Source: CAYQQU01 sp964419545
GTDB taxonomy: Bacteria; Bacteroidota; Bacteroidia; Chitinophagales; Saprospiraceae
NCBI GenBank assembly: GCA_964419545.1
Contig: CAYQQU010000127.1
Span: forward strand, 1-8,478
Direction: 5' to 3'
DNA length: 8,478 nt
The notes beneath the pieces were generated by a model. It was not told where the DNA came from. It saw only the letters and a program-made list of their open reading frames with translations, and did not search any database. Both the position numbers and the translations under genes were made by a program. The first letter of the stretch is position 1, and every line of letters starts with the position of its first letter. This document shows, piece after piece, positions 1 to 7,066 of the stretch.

Positions 1-272
1 GGATCGCAGGTGGTTAAATTGAAAAAGGTAGAATCAGCCGGATTGAGGGTGATATCAGTGATGATGACGCTATCGCAACCGTATTGATTGGTCAGGATAT
101 CGGTAAAGGTCCCGGCGGAGTCGGGGTCGCAGGTGGCGAGATTGAGGTTGGTCGTATCGATCGGCGCGGGCAGATATTGGGTGATCACCAGGCTGTCGCA
201 GCCTGCGATGCTTTGCAGGAAAACCGTATCGGGTTCCGGGAGGTCGGGGTCGCAGACCAGTGAATCTACGGT
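1..272 (-). repeat. Tandem 123-bp (41-residue) coding repeat
   Basis: Inside the surface-protein gene, unit 1 spans 272-150, unit 2 spans 149-27, and unit 3 begins at 26 and runs off the left edge. The register is exact: Cys210, Cys251 and Cys292 are each 41 residues apart, as are Cys228 and Cys269. Each complete unit carries CDPD, then GCDS with the two cysteines 18 residues apart, then an Ile-Thr pair and a Pro-x-Asp segment. At DNA level the phrase gtcgcag recurs every 123 bases but the units have clearly diverged, so this is an old protein repeat and not a recent duplication. The cysteine pair may form an intra-repeat disulfide once exported (inference). Confidence 0.8.
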
Positions 273-881
273 AGTGATCAGGTCGTCATCGATGATCGTC
301 ACTTCAATGGCAGTGCGCGGGCTGGGGCAGTCCGTCGCCGGGTCAACGGCTTCTGCGTAATAGGTCCCGGCAGCAGCGGGCGTGTAATCTTCCGAGTTGG
401 CCTGGAGCAAGGCGCCGCCGGCCGGCGCATCGTACCAGTTGACCGTCAATCCGCCACCAACGGTAACGCTCAGGATGGGAAAGGGCTGACCGGCGCAGAT
501 CTCGTAATTCGAGCCGGCCGCTACCGGCGCCGCCGGCAAGACGGGGGCGTTGACGGAGAAATCTTCGGCGCACTGCAGGGAAATGCTGCCGACGTTGATA
601 ACGATCGGATCGACCGAAAGGGGGATCTGAGAAGCGGTGAACGTGCCGTCCATATTGTCGGTGACCGTCCCGTCGCCGTCGTGTACCGATGCGGCTTCTC
701 CATTGGTGGCGAAGTGAACGTAGTAAGTGTTGGCGCCGGCCTCACACCCTATATCCAAAACGGTAAAAGTCAGACAGTTGGACGAAGCGGACGGCCCACC
801 CGGTACAGGAGAAAAAGGCCGGTTGCTCCATCCGGCCAGCAAAAAGCTCAAGGTCAAAAAGGTGAGTAGGTGTTTCATCAT
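1..881 (-). CDS. Secreted multidomain adhesin-like protein, probable T9SS substrate (C-terminus cut by window edge)
   Basis: The frame is open from an ATG at 881 to the left edge (293 codons plus two bases), so the C-terminus lies outside the window. Residues 1-19 (two Met, Lys-His, then a Leu/Phe/Thr-rich core) look like a Sec signal peptide. Residues 36-112 form a Thr/Gly/Asp-rich beta-type region of no family I recognise. Residues about 115-197 resemble the Ig-like domain associated with CHU_C proteins, with Cys129 and Cys185, the motif NWYDAPAGG (148-156) and GTYYAEA (172-178). From residue 204 a 41-residue repeat begins with CDPD and GCDS motifs (Cys210/Cys228, Cys251/Cys269, Cys292). 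Such proteins in Saprospiria usually end in a T9SS sorting or gliding-motility C-terminal domain and act at the cell surface; that end is not visible here, so T9SS export is inference. A second ATG at 878 is equally possible as start. No hydrolase motif is seen in the visible part. Confidence 0.8.
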   Translation of the reverse strand, partial: MMKHLLTFLTLSFLLAGWSNRPFSPVPGGPSASSNCLTFTVLDIGCEAGANTYYVHFATNGEAASVHDGDGTVTDNMDGTFTASQIPLSVDPIVINVGSISLQCAEDFSVNAPVLPAAPVAAGSNYEICAGQPFPILSVTVGGGLTVNWYDAPAGGALLQANSEDYTPAAAGTYYAEAVDPATDCPSPRTAIEVTIIDDDLITTVDSLVCDPDLPEPDTVFLQSIAGCDSLVITQYLPAPIDTTNLNLATCDPDSAGTFTDILTNQYGCDSVIITDITLNPADSTFFNLTTCD

Positions 882-1068
882 TTGTTGATTCTGAGGTAAC
901 GGTCAGGGTATTCCCGGCGTTTTTCCTAAAAAAACGTGCGGAAAGGCGGAAATTAGTGTAACGGACAATAGGAATCCTTTGCTTTATAACACTTGGCTCG
1001 GTAGATAGTGACCTGAAATTAATCAACTTTTTATGCCGAAAAAAGACAAAAAGTAAATTGAGGGCGGG
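882..1068. other. Intergenic region, no gene seen
   Basis: This 187-nt gap between the MATE stop and the surface-protein start is more AT-rich than the flanking genes. It should hold the surface-protein promoter. I see no exact TAnnTTTG on the minus strand; the nearest is TACTTTTTG around 1047-1055, one base too long. A small hairpin (CGTTTTT at 918-924 with AAAAACG at 930-936) is the only local structure. Confidence 0.5.
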
Positions 1069-2454
1069 TCAAATTTCCACCGTTTTCCACTTGCCGCGCC
1101 GAAACAACAGGATCGCCAGCAGGGCCAGGGTGGTTTCACTGATGGCGATCGACCAGCAGACGCCGGCCAGCCCCATGCCCAGGTTGATGGCCAGCAGATA
1201 GCCGAGCGGAATTTCGATCATCCAGAAGCAAACGAGGTTCATTAGCGTGGGGGTGCGGGTATCGCCGGCGCCGTTGAACGCCTGGCTGATCACCATGCCG
1301 TAAGCAAAAAATACGTAACCTGCGCAAATGATGCGCAGACTGAGTACGCCGGCTTCCACTACGCCGGGTTCAGTGCTGAACCAACGAATGAGGGTGTCGG
1401 AATTGAGGAAAAAGACGATCCCGATGGTCAGCAGGAACAGCATATTGAAGAAAGCTGACCGCCAGACAGAGGTGGCGGCGCGTTCGGGCTGTCCCGCTCC
1501 GAGGTTCTGGCCCACCAGCGTGGCGGCAGCGTTGGCCAGGCCCCAGGAAGGCAAAATGGTAAAGACGATCAGCCGGATAGCGATGATGTAGCCGGCAACG
1601 GCCTCGCTGCCGAAACGGGCGATAATGCGCATCAGGATGATCCAACTGGCCGATGCGATCAGAAACTGGCCCGCGCCCGTGGCGCCTACCTTGATCAGGC
1701 GCCGCAGCACCTCGCGCTGCAGCTGGAAATGATGCCGCGCCAGCCGCACCAGGCTGCGCCCGTTGAATAAAATATAGAGCTGATAACTGACGCCGATGCC
1801 GCGCCCTACCGTCGTGGCGATGGCCGCCCCCTCAACGCCCAGGGCGGGGAAGGGCCCCCAGCCGAAGATCAGCAGCGGGTCGAGCACAATATTGATGCCG
1901 TTGGCCAGCCATAGCGCGCGCATGGCGAGCATCGCGTCGCCGGCGCCCCGGAAAATGCCGTTGAGCAAAAAAAGGAGCATGATCACGACATTACTGCCGA
2001 GCAGGATGCGGGTGTAGCCTACGCCGGAAGCCACCAGCGACGGGCTGCCGCCCATAAACCGCAAAATATCCGGAGCATACCAGGCGCCCAGCAGACCGAC
2101 CACAACGGATATGCCCAGCCCCAGCCAGATGGCCTGCGCGGCGGCTACCGCCGCTGCTTCCGGCTTGCGTTCCCCGATGCGACGGGCTACCATCGCCGTA
2201 GCCGCCATGCTCATCCCGATAGAGGCGGCGTAAACCAGGGTGATCACCGACTCGGTAAGCCCCACGGCGGCTACTGCATCCACACTGACACGCGCCACAA
2301 AGAAGATATCGACTATCGTAAACAAGGATTCCATCACCATTTCCAGGATCATCGGAATGGAAAGCAGGACGATCGCCCGGTTGATGCTGCCCGTCGTATA
2401 ACTCTTTTCTTCGCCGTTGATGGCTTCGCGCAGGATTTGCCAGATTTTTTCCAT
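1069..2454 (-). CDS. MATE family multidrug/cation efflux transporter
   Basis: This is a 461-residue inner-membrane protein with about twelve hydrophobic segments, the normal size for MATE transporters, which exchange Na+ or H+ for organic cations or other toxic compounds. Two homologous halves are visible. The first carries RGAGD (169-173) followed by the NGINIVLDPLLIFG segment (about 185-198). The second carries VGQNLGAGQPERA (314-326) and FNGAGDTRTPT (393-403), which are characteristic MATE loops. The N-terminus has a short hydrophilic lead before the first membrane helix (from about residue 24). The ATG at 2454 is the only sensible start, and the upstream gap of 207 nt holds a promoter candidate. 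It appears to be transcribed alone: the transporter upstream ends 207 nt away and the surface protein downstream starts 187 nt away. The NorM-versus-DinF subgroup and the substrate cannot be decided by eye. Confidence 0.93.
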   Translation of the reverse strand: MEKIWQILREAINGEEKSYTTGSINRAIVLLSIPMILEMVMESLFTIVDIFFVARVSVDAVAAVGLTESVITLVYAASIGMSMAATAMVARRIGERKPEAAAVAAAQAIWLGLGISVVVGLLGAWYAPDILRFMGGSPSLVASGVGYTRILLGSNVVIMLLFLLNGIFRGAGDAMLAMRALWLANGINIVLDPLLIFGWGPFPALGVEGAAIATTVGRGIGVSYQLYILFNGRSLVRLARHHFQLQREVLRRLIKVGATGAGQFLIASASWIILMRIIARFGSEAVAGYIIAIRLIVFTILPSWGLANAAATLVGQNLGAGQPERAATSVWRSAFFNMLFLLTIGIVFFLNSDTLIRWFSTEPGVVEAGVLSLRIICAGYVFFAYGMVISQAFNGAGDTRTPTLMNLVCFWMIEIPLGYLLAINLGMGLAGVCWSIAISETTLALLAILLFRRGKWKTVEI

Positions 2455-2566
2455 GGGGTGGTCGGGTGAAAATGATGTAAATCTACTTACCCCGTTTCCG
2501 GCGAATTAGTTCCCGTTGCGGGAGCGCCGGCTTCGCAAACCAATCCGGCGAATTCAGCAAACGGGC

Positions 2567-2604
2567 GCTTTTGCAAAATTATATTTTGTTTTCGTCGCAA
2601 AAGC
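2567..2604. repeat. 8-bp perfect inverted repeat in the MATE upstream region
   Basis: GCTTTTGC (2567-2574) is mirrored by GCAAAAGC (2597-2604) with a 22-nt AT-rich spacer. The two arms flank the candidate -7 box and include the TTTG of the possible -33 element. Such an arrangement could be an operator bound by a dimeric repressor, but A/T-rich 8-bp arms can also arise by chance. No U-tract follows either arm, so it is a poor terminator for the upstream transporter gene. Confidence 0.3.
2574..2581 (-). promoter_or_regulatory. Candidate Bacteroidota -7 box ahead of the MATE gene
   Basis: On the minus strand this reads TAATTTTG, an exact match to the Bacteroidota -7 consensus TAnnTTTG. A TTTG lies 16 nt upstream, somewhat closer than the usual -33 spacing of about 19-21 nt. 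If used, it would leave a leader of roughly 110 nt before the ATG at 2454. The surrounding DNA is AT-rich compared with the coding regions. Support is motif matching only. Confidence 0.33.
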
Positions 2605-2661
2605 TGGGAAAAGGTTGGGGTTCGCCGTGCCTTACTGGATTTTCAGGGAAGAGCTAATTTT

Positions 2662-3531
2662 TTAGCACTGCTTCCGCAGGCGGTCTTTACGGGCGATTTG
2701 CCAGGAGTTGTACGCATTTTGCGCCAGGATGTAGAACATAGGACCGAAAGCCACTACCGGCTGCAGGAAAGTAAGGGCTACCCAGATGGCGAACATGGTA
2801 TTCTTGCGGCCGAGCGCCAGGCTGTACTCGATCGAGAGCCCCGGCGGCGCCAGCTTTTCGCCGAGTTTGAAGAGGATGACGCAGAACACCGCCACCCCGA
2901 GGCCGATCCAGGCGAGCGTTGCCAGCAGGTCCTGATTTTCCCGTACAAAATGCCCGGCCTTGGCAGCCGCCAGAAATACGTTGCCCAGAAATAAATAGAA
3001 CGCCACGGGCCGCAGCCGCGCCAGGAAAAGGGCGCCGGCCGGCCACAGGCGCTGAATGAGCAGGGCGCCGGCAAGTGGCAACAGTACCACGACGGACACT
3101 GCCTGCAGCAGCTCGGCCACCCCCACCGGCTGCGATGTGGGGATGACCAGGGGAAGCACCAGGGCAATGATCAGCGCCAATAGCGGATTGGTCACCAGTA
3201 CCGAGGCCGTGACCACTTCGACGCGCGCCTGCAGAAAACCCGCAATGACCGGAGCAACGGCGGCGGTCGGCGCCAGGCCGATCACCAATAGGGCAAGCGC
3301 CACCGTGGGCGCTACCGGAGAAAGCAACGCAAAGGCAAGCAATGGCGTCAGCACGTTGAGCAATAGCACCCATAGCAGGTGGCGCTGAAATATTCGCCAG
3401 CGAAAGCGGACCTGGATAAAAGAAAGCAGGAGCATGCCCATCAGGAAATAGCGGACCAGAAAAACAAAGGGATGCGCTTGCGGAGCAAGCAGGCCGGCCA
3501 GAATGGCCGCGAGGATCAGCCAGGCTTGCAT
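2662..3531 (-). CDS. BASS/SBF-family transporter (bile acid:sodium symporter-like), substrate unknown
   Basis: This 289-residue membrane protein has eight to ten hydrophobic segments, the usual length for the BASS (SBF) superfamily of anion transporters. Family-like features are the crossover segment GLAPTAAVAPVIAGFL (85-100), then VLVTNPL (111-117) ahead of a Pro-ended helix, and a second crossover at LALGRKNTMFA (238-248). By eye the residues that bind sodium in the structurally known bacterial ASBT homologue are not kept: the Glu and Gln of its second crossover align with Ala239 and Lys243, and its Ser-Asn pair aligns with Ala93-Pro94. It therefore belongs to a divergent branch, and sodium coupling should not be assumed. 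The C-terminus ends in a basic tail (RKDRLRK). Its ATG lies 4 nt after the pyrophosphatase stop codon, so the two genes are almost certainly co-transcribed and perhaps translationally coupled. Confidence 0.8.
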   Translation of the reverse strand: MQAWLILAAILAGLLAPQAHPFVFLVRYFLMGMLLLSFIQVRFRWRIFQRHLLWVLLLNVLTPLLAFALLSPVAPTVALALLVIGLAPTAAVAPVIAGFLQARVEVVTASVLVTNPLLALIIALVLPLVIPTSQPVGVAELLQAVSVVVLLPLAGALLIQRLWPAGALFLARLRPVAFYLFLGNVFLAAAKAGHFVRENQDLLATLAWIGLGVAVFCVILFKLGEKLAPPGLSIEYSLALGRKNTMFAIWVALTFLQPVVAFGPMFYILAQNAYNSWQIARKDRLRKQC

Positions 3532-3535
3532 CGGG

Positions 3536-4264
3536 TTATTGCAGGCCTTTCAGCATGTCGCGCTGCCGCCGGCTGAAGTCGAACGCCTCGAACAGGGTCA
3601 GGGACAGGGCGTCTTCCAGATTGCCGTAGGCTTCCTGGTAATCGCGCCGGCTGCGCTCGATCACTTCGTGGGCTTCTTCCTGGCCGTAGACGTGCGTAAT
3701 CTCGCATTTGGGCGCCTCGCCGGGGAGCTGCTTATAGGTAAGGAAATAGTGTTTCAGGCGGTTGACGACGTTTTCAGGCAGCTCGCTGATGTCTTTCCAG
3801 TTGCCGTAAACTTCGTCTTTTTCGAGCACGGCGATGATCTTATCGTCCGCTTCGCCCCCGTCGATCATGCGGAAGCCGCCGATCGGCACGGCCCGTACGA
3901 TAATATTGCCGTGGGTCACTTCGCGTTCGGTGAGCACGCAGATGTCCAGCGGGTCGTCGTCGCCGATAATGTCATTGCGTCCCGTTTTTTCCATACAGAA
4001 CTCGGCTACGTATTCTTTGCAGTAAGTTTGCGGAATGAAACCGTAGAGGGCGGGTACGATATTGGAAAACTTCTGGGGCCGGTCGATCTTGAGGTAGCCG
4101 CTAACTTTGTCGACTTCGTACTTTACCGTATCGGAAGGGATCACTTCGATGAAAGTGGAGACCACGCCGGGGCTGTCTTTTCCGATATTGATGCCGTGCC
4201 AGGGGTGCGATTTGTACCGCAACCCGATCATTTTCCAGATTTTGCTGAATGCTTCCTCACTCAT
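3536..4264 (-). CDS. ppa: Inorganic pyrophosphatase, soluble family I
   Basis: The protein hydrolyses cytosolic pyrophosphate to two phosphates, pulling forward nucleic acid, protein and lipid synthesis. It has 242 residues from the ATG at 4264. The family signature DDDPLD is present (Asp102, Asp104, Asp107 as Mg2+ ligands). The rest of the family I active site can be matched to the E. coli enzyme by eye: Glu40, Lys48, Glu50, Arg62, Tyr74, Asp135, Asp140, Lys142, and Tyr177-Lys178. It is longer than the bacterial enzyme of about 175 residues, with an N-terminal extension of roughly 20 residues and a C-terminal helical tail. The frame is open upstream to 4489, but that stretch is Pro/Thr/Arg-rich, overlaps the preceding gene, and does not resemble the family; a TAnnTTTG box only 19-26 nt ahead of 4264 also supports the short start. 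It is the first gene of a two-gene unit with the transporter downstream. Confidence 0.95.
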   Translation of the reverse strand: MSEEAFSKIWKMIGLRYKSHPWHGINIGKDSPGVVSTFIEVIPSDTVKYEVDKVSGYLKIDRPQKFSNIVPALYGFIPQTYCKEYVAEFCMEKTGRNDIIGDDDPLDICVLTEREVTHGNIIVRAVPIGGFRMIDGGEADDKIIAVLEKDEVYGNWKDISELPENVVNRLKHYFLTYKQLPGEAPKCEITHVYGQEEAHEVIERSRRDYQEAYGNLEDALSLTLFEAFDFSRRQRDMLKGLQ

Positions 4265-4282
4265 ACCCGTTGAAATTTGTTG

Positions 4283-4290
4283 CAAAGGTA
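4283..4290 (-). promoter_or_regulatory. Bacteroidota-type -7 box for the pyrophosphatase gene
   Basis: On the minus strand this reads TACCTTTG followed by CA, a full match to TAnnTTTG. It sits in the 70-nt gap after the phosphoesterase stop, with the ATG at 4264 shortly downstream, implying a very short 5' leader of about 10-15 nt. A clean -33 TTTG at the expected spacing is not visible; the upstream DNA is T-rich. This would let the pyrophosphatase and transporter be expressed independently of the phosphoesterase. Confidence 0.5.
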
Positions 4291-4334
4291 GGTGATAAAA
4301 AGCGACTGTGTTGTCAGGGAATCGCAAAATTGTG

Positions 4335-6170
4335 CTATTGACCGGGCGCTTCCCGGAAAAACATGCCGGACCCGACGCGGTTGTCGTCGCCGCGCCAGTC
4401 GGGTTGCCAGCCGAAGCGGGGCTTTTCCTCGTCTGCTTTGTCCCAGTCCTGGGCCGTAAAATTGACCCGCAGGCTCTTCCAGTTCTCACCCTGCCGTTCT
4501 TTGACGTAGCTGATGGGGATAGCGACCTCCATGCGGTAGGTATCGCCTTCGGCCAGGCAGCGGTAGCGCGTTCCTTCGGGCAGGCGTTCTTCGTAGAACG
4601 TTTGTACGGGCGCCTGTCCCGTTTCCGGGCTGGCGATGAGGATCAGCGAGTTGATGTACCAGCGCTGTCCGGTGCGCATGGCGCTTTCGGCGGTGGGGTC
4701 GGCGTTGATCACAAAACCGATGTAGTCCTGTTGCCAGGTCACCATGCTCGTATTGAGCATCAGGTTGTCGTCCCTGACCTCGCCGGCCACGTAGAGGTAT
4801 TCTTCGTCGTAGAGGATATTGAACCGGCCTTCCAGGTCGTCCGGGTCGGGCGTGTCGAGCCGGTAGGGCAGCTCGGTCCATTCCGGTAGTTTGCCGTCGA
4901 TTGTGATTTTTCCGACGGCCGGTTGCAGCACGTAGGCATTTTCGGGGCGCACTTTATAGCTGTACGGGATGGCGAGGTCGGGGCGGTCGGCGGCCGGAAA
5001 TTCGATGCTGGCGTGCAATTCGACGGGGTCGGTCTGCACCAGCGGTTTCTGGCGGCGGGGTTGCAGGGTGAGGGTGGTGAATGCCACGGAATTGGGCGCC
5101 ACGAGGATGGTGTCGGCTTCCAGGTGGGAAATATAGTCCCAGCTGAAGCCGTCGCGCAACCGTACGATCATGGGCGTATCTTCGTCATTGGTCAGGCGAA
5201 GCCGGACGGTTCCTTCGGTTATAGCTTCCCGGTCGGTGTAGAAGGGTTCGAAGCGGAGAAAAGGCGCCTGGGAGACCCGTTCGATGAAGCCCTGCGTTTC
5301 TTCGGTCACCACGTTCTCGTTCCAGATGCCGTCGAGGGCGAGGTTGGCGATCACGGGGCCGTCATCGGTCATGGTCACCCAAACGACGTGGTCGAACTCG
5401 CCGAGCTCGGGGCCGCGCAGCCGGCTGCCGCCACCGGTGGTGGCCAGCATGAAATATTTGCCGTTATTGCGTTCGTATTTGACGTAGTGGTGCCGGTGGC
5501 CGACGAAGACGCTATGCGGACGGTTTTGCAGGAGCGCTTCGACATCGGCCCAGCGCACCGGGTCGGTCTCCTGGAGCCAGAGCGGCTGGTGCATGAAGAG
5601 CAGCGTCCAGCGAACGTCTTCGTGCTCCGACAAGGTCTTTTTGATCCAGTCGTATTGTTCATCGGAAATCGATCCGTTGCCGGCCCCGCGATACCGGTCT
5701 TCGGAATTGAGGCACATAAAGAGGACGTCGTGGTAGACGAAAGAGTAATAAGTGGGCCCCAGCCGTTTGCGCCACAGGCCTTCCATGACCTTATTGGTGA
5801 TGTCGTGGTTGCCGGGCACGTAAAAGAAGGGCATTTGCAGGGCGTTGACGAAGCCGTCGAACTCGTCCCACTGCCGGTTGAGCTCGGTGAGGTCTTCGGT
5901 ATAGCCTTCGATGAGGTCGCCCACGCTCATCACGAATTCAGGCTGGATGAGATTGAGCTTGCGCACCCCGTCCATGAAGACGCCGGGGCGGTGGCCGCCG
6001 GTGCGGTCGGTGACGATGGCGAACTGAAAATTGCGGGCTTCGTTATTGAGTTCAAGACTGGTCCAGGGCCGGGCGCCTTCCGGCGTTTCGATGACCAGCG
6101 AAGACCCTTCCTGCGCTGCGAGCGTAAGGCTCGCCAGCAAGGCGAGCAAACTGACCAGAGTATATTTCAT
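4335..6170 (-). CDS. Exported calcineurin-like metallophosphoesterase with C-terminal CBM9/DOMON-like domain
   Basis: This 611-residue protein begins with a typical signal peptide (MKYTLVSLLALLASLTLAAQ). Residues about 48-265 are a calcineurin-like phosphoesterase: Asp55 in VTDRTGG, GDLIE (84-88), GNHD (120-123), MHQP with His194, and GHRHH (224-228). The usual Asp-x-His of motif I is Asp-Arg-Thr here, so one metal-ligand histidine is replaced; related bacterial proteins with DRTGG are known, so this may be a subfamily trait. Residues about 300-405 are a beta-rich linker region. Residues about 415-608 resemble a carbohydrate-binding CBM9/DOMON-type domain: ITIDGKLPEW (422-431), then NILYDEEYLYVAGEVRDD (451-468) and DYIGFVINAD (482-491). 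A periplasmic or surface enzyme hydrolysing a phosphoester near a glycan is plausible; the substrate is unknown. No T9SS C-terminal sorting domain is apparent. It is separated by 86 nt from the hydrolase gene upstream. Confidence 0.88.
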   Translation of the reverse strand: MKYTLVSLLALLASLTLAAQEGSSLVIETPEGARPWTSLELNNEARNFQFAIVTDRTGGHRPGVFMDGVRKLNLIQPEFVMSVGDLIEGYTEDLTELNRQWDEFDGFVNALQMPFFYVPGNHDITNKVMEGLWRKRLGPTYYSFVYHDVLFMCLNSEDRYRGAGNGSISDEQYDWIKKTLSEHEDVRWTLLFMHQPLWLQETDPVRWADVEALLQNRPHSVFVGHRHHYVKYERNNGKYFMLATTGGGSRLRGPELGEFDHVVWVTMTDDGPVIANLALDGIWNENVVTEETQGFIERVSQAPFLRFEPFYTDREAITEGTVRLRLTNDEDTPMIVRLRDGFSWDYISHLEADTILVAPNSVAFTTLTLQPRRQKPLVQTDPVELHASIEFPAADRPDLAIPYSYKVRPENAYVLQPAVGKITIDGKLPEWTELPYRLDTPDPDDLEGRFNILYDEEYLYVAGEVRDDNLMLNTSMVTWQQDYIGFVINADPTAESAMRTGQRWYINSLILIASPETGQAPVQTFYEERLPEGTRYRCLAEGDTYRMEVAIPISYVKERQGENWKSLRVNFTAQDWDKADEEKPRFGWQPDWRGDDNRVGSGMFFREAPGQ

Positions 6171-6256
6171 GGCGATGCCGTTTTGTAAGGTTGCAATTTA
6201 ACACCTCTGCGACAGAACCGGAAAAGCCGGCGCTTTATGTTAATGTAAAATTTAGG

Positions 6257-7048
6257 CTAGTGTCGTTCGGAAATAAAGCCGGCAATGAGCTGGTTGATCA
6301 TCCTGGGTTGTTCCAGCACTACGGCGTGGCCGGCGCCGGGAATCACGCTGAGTTGCGAGCCCGGCAGGGCGGCCTGCATCCGGCGGCTGTATTCCGGGGT
6401 TTTCAGAATATCTTTTTCGGCTGCGATAAACAGGGTGGGGCACTCGATACCCGCCAGGCGTTCAATGATATCGAGGGTGAGAAACGCATCGCAGAGGCGG
6501 GCAAAACCGGTGAAAAAATCGGGCGGATAGGTGGCAAGGCGTTCGGCGCCGGCGGTGATGAGCTGGGGAAAACGGCTCAGGAAATCGTCGGAGAAGGATA
6601 AGCTGGCGACGGCCTCGTACAATAGCGACGGATGTTGCAGTGCGATGGCTTTCCACAGGTCGACCTGCCGGCGCAGCAGGGGGCCGATCTCGCTGACCGA
6701 AGCAATGACGGTGAGCGAGCGGGTCAGCTCGGGGTAGGTATAGGCAAACATCATTCCGACCTCGCCCCCGTAGGAAGTGCCTACCAGGTGGGCGCCGGAT
6801 ACCTGCCAGTGGGAAAAGAGGGCCCGCAGGTCTTCGACGTGGGCGGTCAGGTCGTAGGACTGCTCGCTCCTGCCGCTCTGCAGCTGGTCGCGGAAGTCGT
6901 GCAGCAGGCAGCGATAATTTTTGCGGAAATATTTCTTTTGTAATTTCCAGGCCTCGGTATTCATGAGGATACCGTTGAGGAAGATCAGGTTTTCTCCCTC
7001 GCCGGTATCTTCGTAATATAGCGGTATCTGGTGCTGTAAATAGGGCAT
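6257..7048 (-). CDS. Alpha/beta-fold hydrolase
   Basis: This 263-residue protein has the standard size and layout of the alpha/beta hydrolase superfamily. The nucleophile elbow is GTSYGG with Ser92 (90-95), the acid is probably Asp213 in AAEKDILK (209-216), and the catalytic histidine is His241 in GAGHAVV (238-244). The oxyanion-side motif reads FLNGILMN (23-30), with Asn-Gly in place of the more common His-Gly. A helical cap lies between about residues 118 and 195. There is no signal peptide, so it should act in the cytoplasm. The overall pattern resembles enol-lactonase or esterase-like members, but the substrate cannot be named from sequence. It starts 18 nt after the stop of the exported 200-residue protein, so the two are likely one transcript. 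The short gap contains GGCC-aac-GGCC and no Shine-Dalgarno motif. Confidence 0.9.
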   Translation of the reverse strand: MPYLQHQIPLYYEDTGEGENLIFLNGILMNTEAWKLQKKYFRKNYRCLLHDFRDQLQSGRSEQSYDLTAHVEDLRALFSHWQVSGAHLVGTSYGGEVGMMFAYTYPELTRSLTVIASVSEIGPLLRRQVDLWKAIALQHPSLLYEAVASLSFSDDFLSRFPQLITAGAERLATYPPDFFTGFARLCDAFLTLDIIERLAGIECPTLFIAAEKDILKTPEYSRRMQAALPGSQLSVIPGAGHAVVLEQPRMINQLIAGFISERH

Positions 7049-7066
7049 AAGGCCAACGGCCGCGGG

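Noticed and set aside
918..936. Hairpin CGTTTTT/AAAAACG in the leader of the surface-protein gene
   Set aside because: The stem is only 7 bp and mostly A/T, with no T-run after it on the minus strand; it is likely a by-product of an A-tract.
742..1026. 94-codon minus-strand frame overlapping the start of the surface-protein gene
   Set aside because: It is out of frame with the signal peptide and Ig-repeat protein and has no family resemblance; the in-frame product from 881 is far more convincing.
2511..2523. Small hairpin TCCCG-ttg-CGGGA in the MATE leader
   Set aside because: A 5-bp stem with a 3-nt loop is frequent by chance and lies too far from any stop codon or start codon to assign a role.
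2653..2666. Inverted repeat GCTAA/TTAGC over the transporter stop codon as a terminator
   Set aside because: Five A/T-rich base pairs overlapping the coding end, with no T-tract beyond it, are too weak to call.
3503..4273. Plus-strand open frame of 256 codons antisense to the pyrophosphatase gene
   Set aside because: The pyrophosphatase on the other strand has a complete active site; the plus-strand translation shows no recognisable domain and is an antisense shadow.
4265..4489. N-terminal extension of the pyrophosphatase to an upstream ATG
   Set aside because: It overlaps the 3' end of the phosphoesterase gene, has Pro/Thr/Arg-rich composition unlike the enzyme family, and lies upstream of the likely promoter box.
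4923..6188. Plus-strand open frame of 421 codons antisense to the phosphoesterase gene
   Set aside because: It lies almost entirely opposite a gene with intact catalytic motifs, its translation is low-complexity Val/Gly/His/Asp-rich with no family resemblance, and GC-biased codons commonly leave the antisense frame open.
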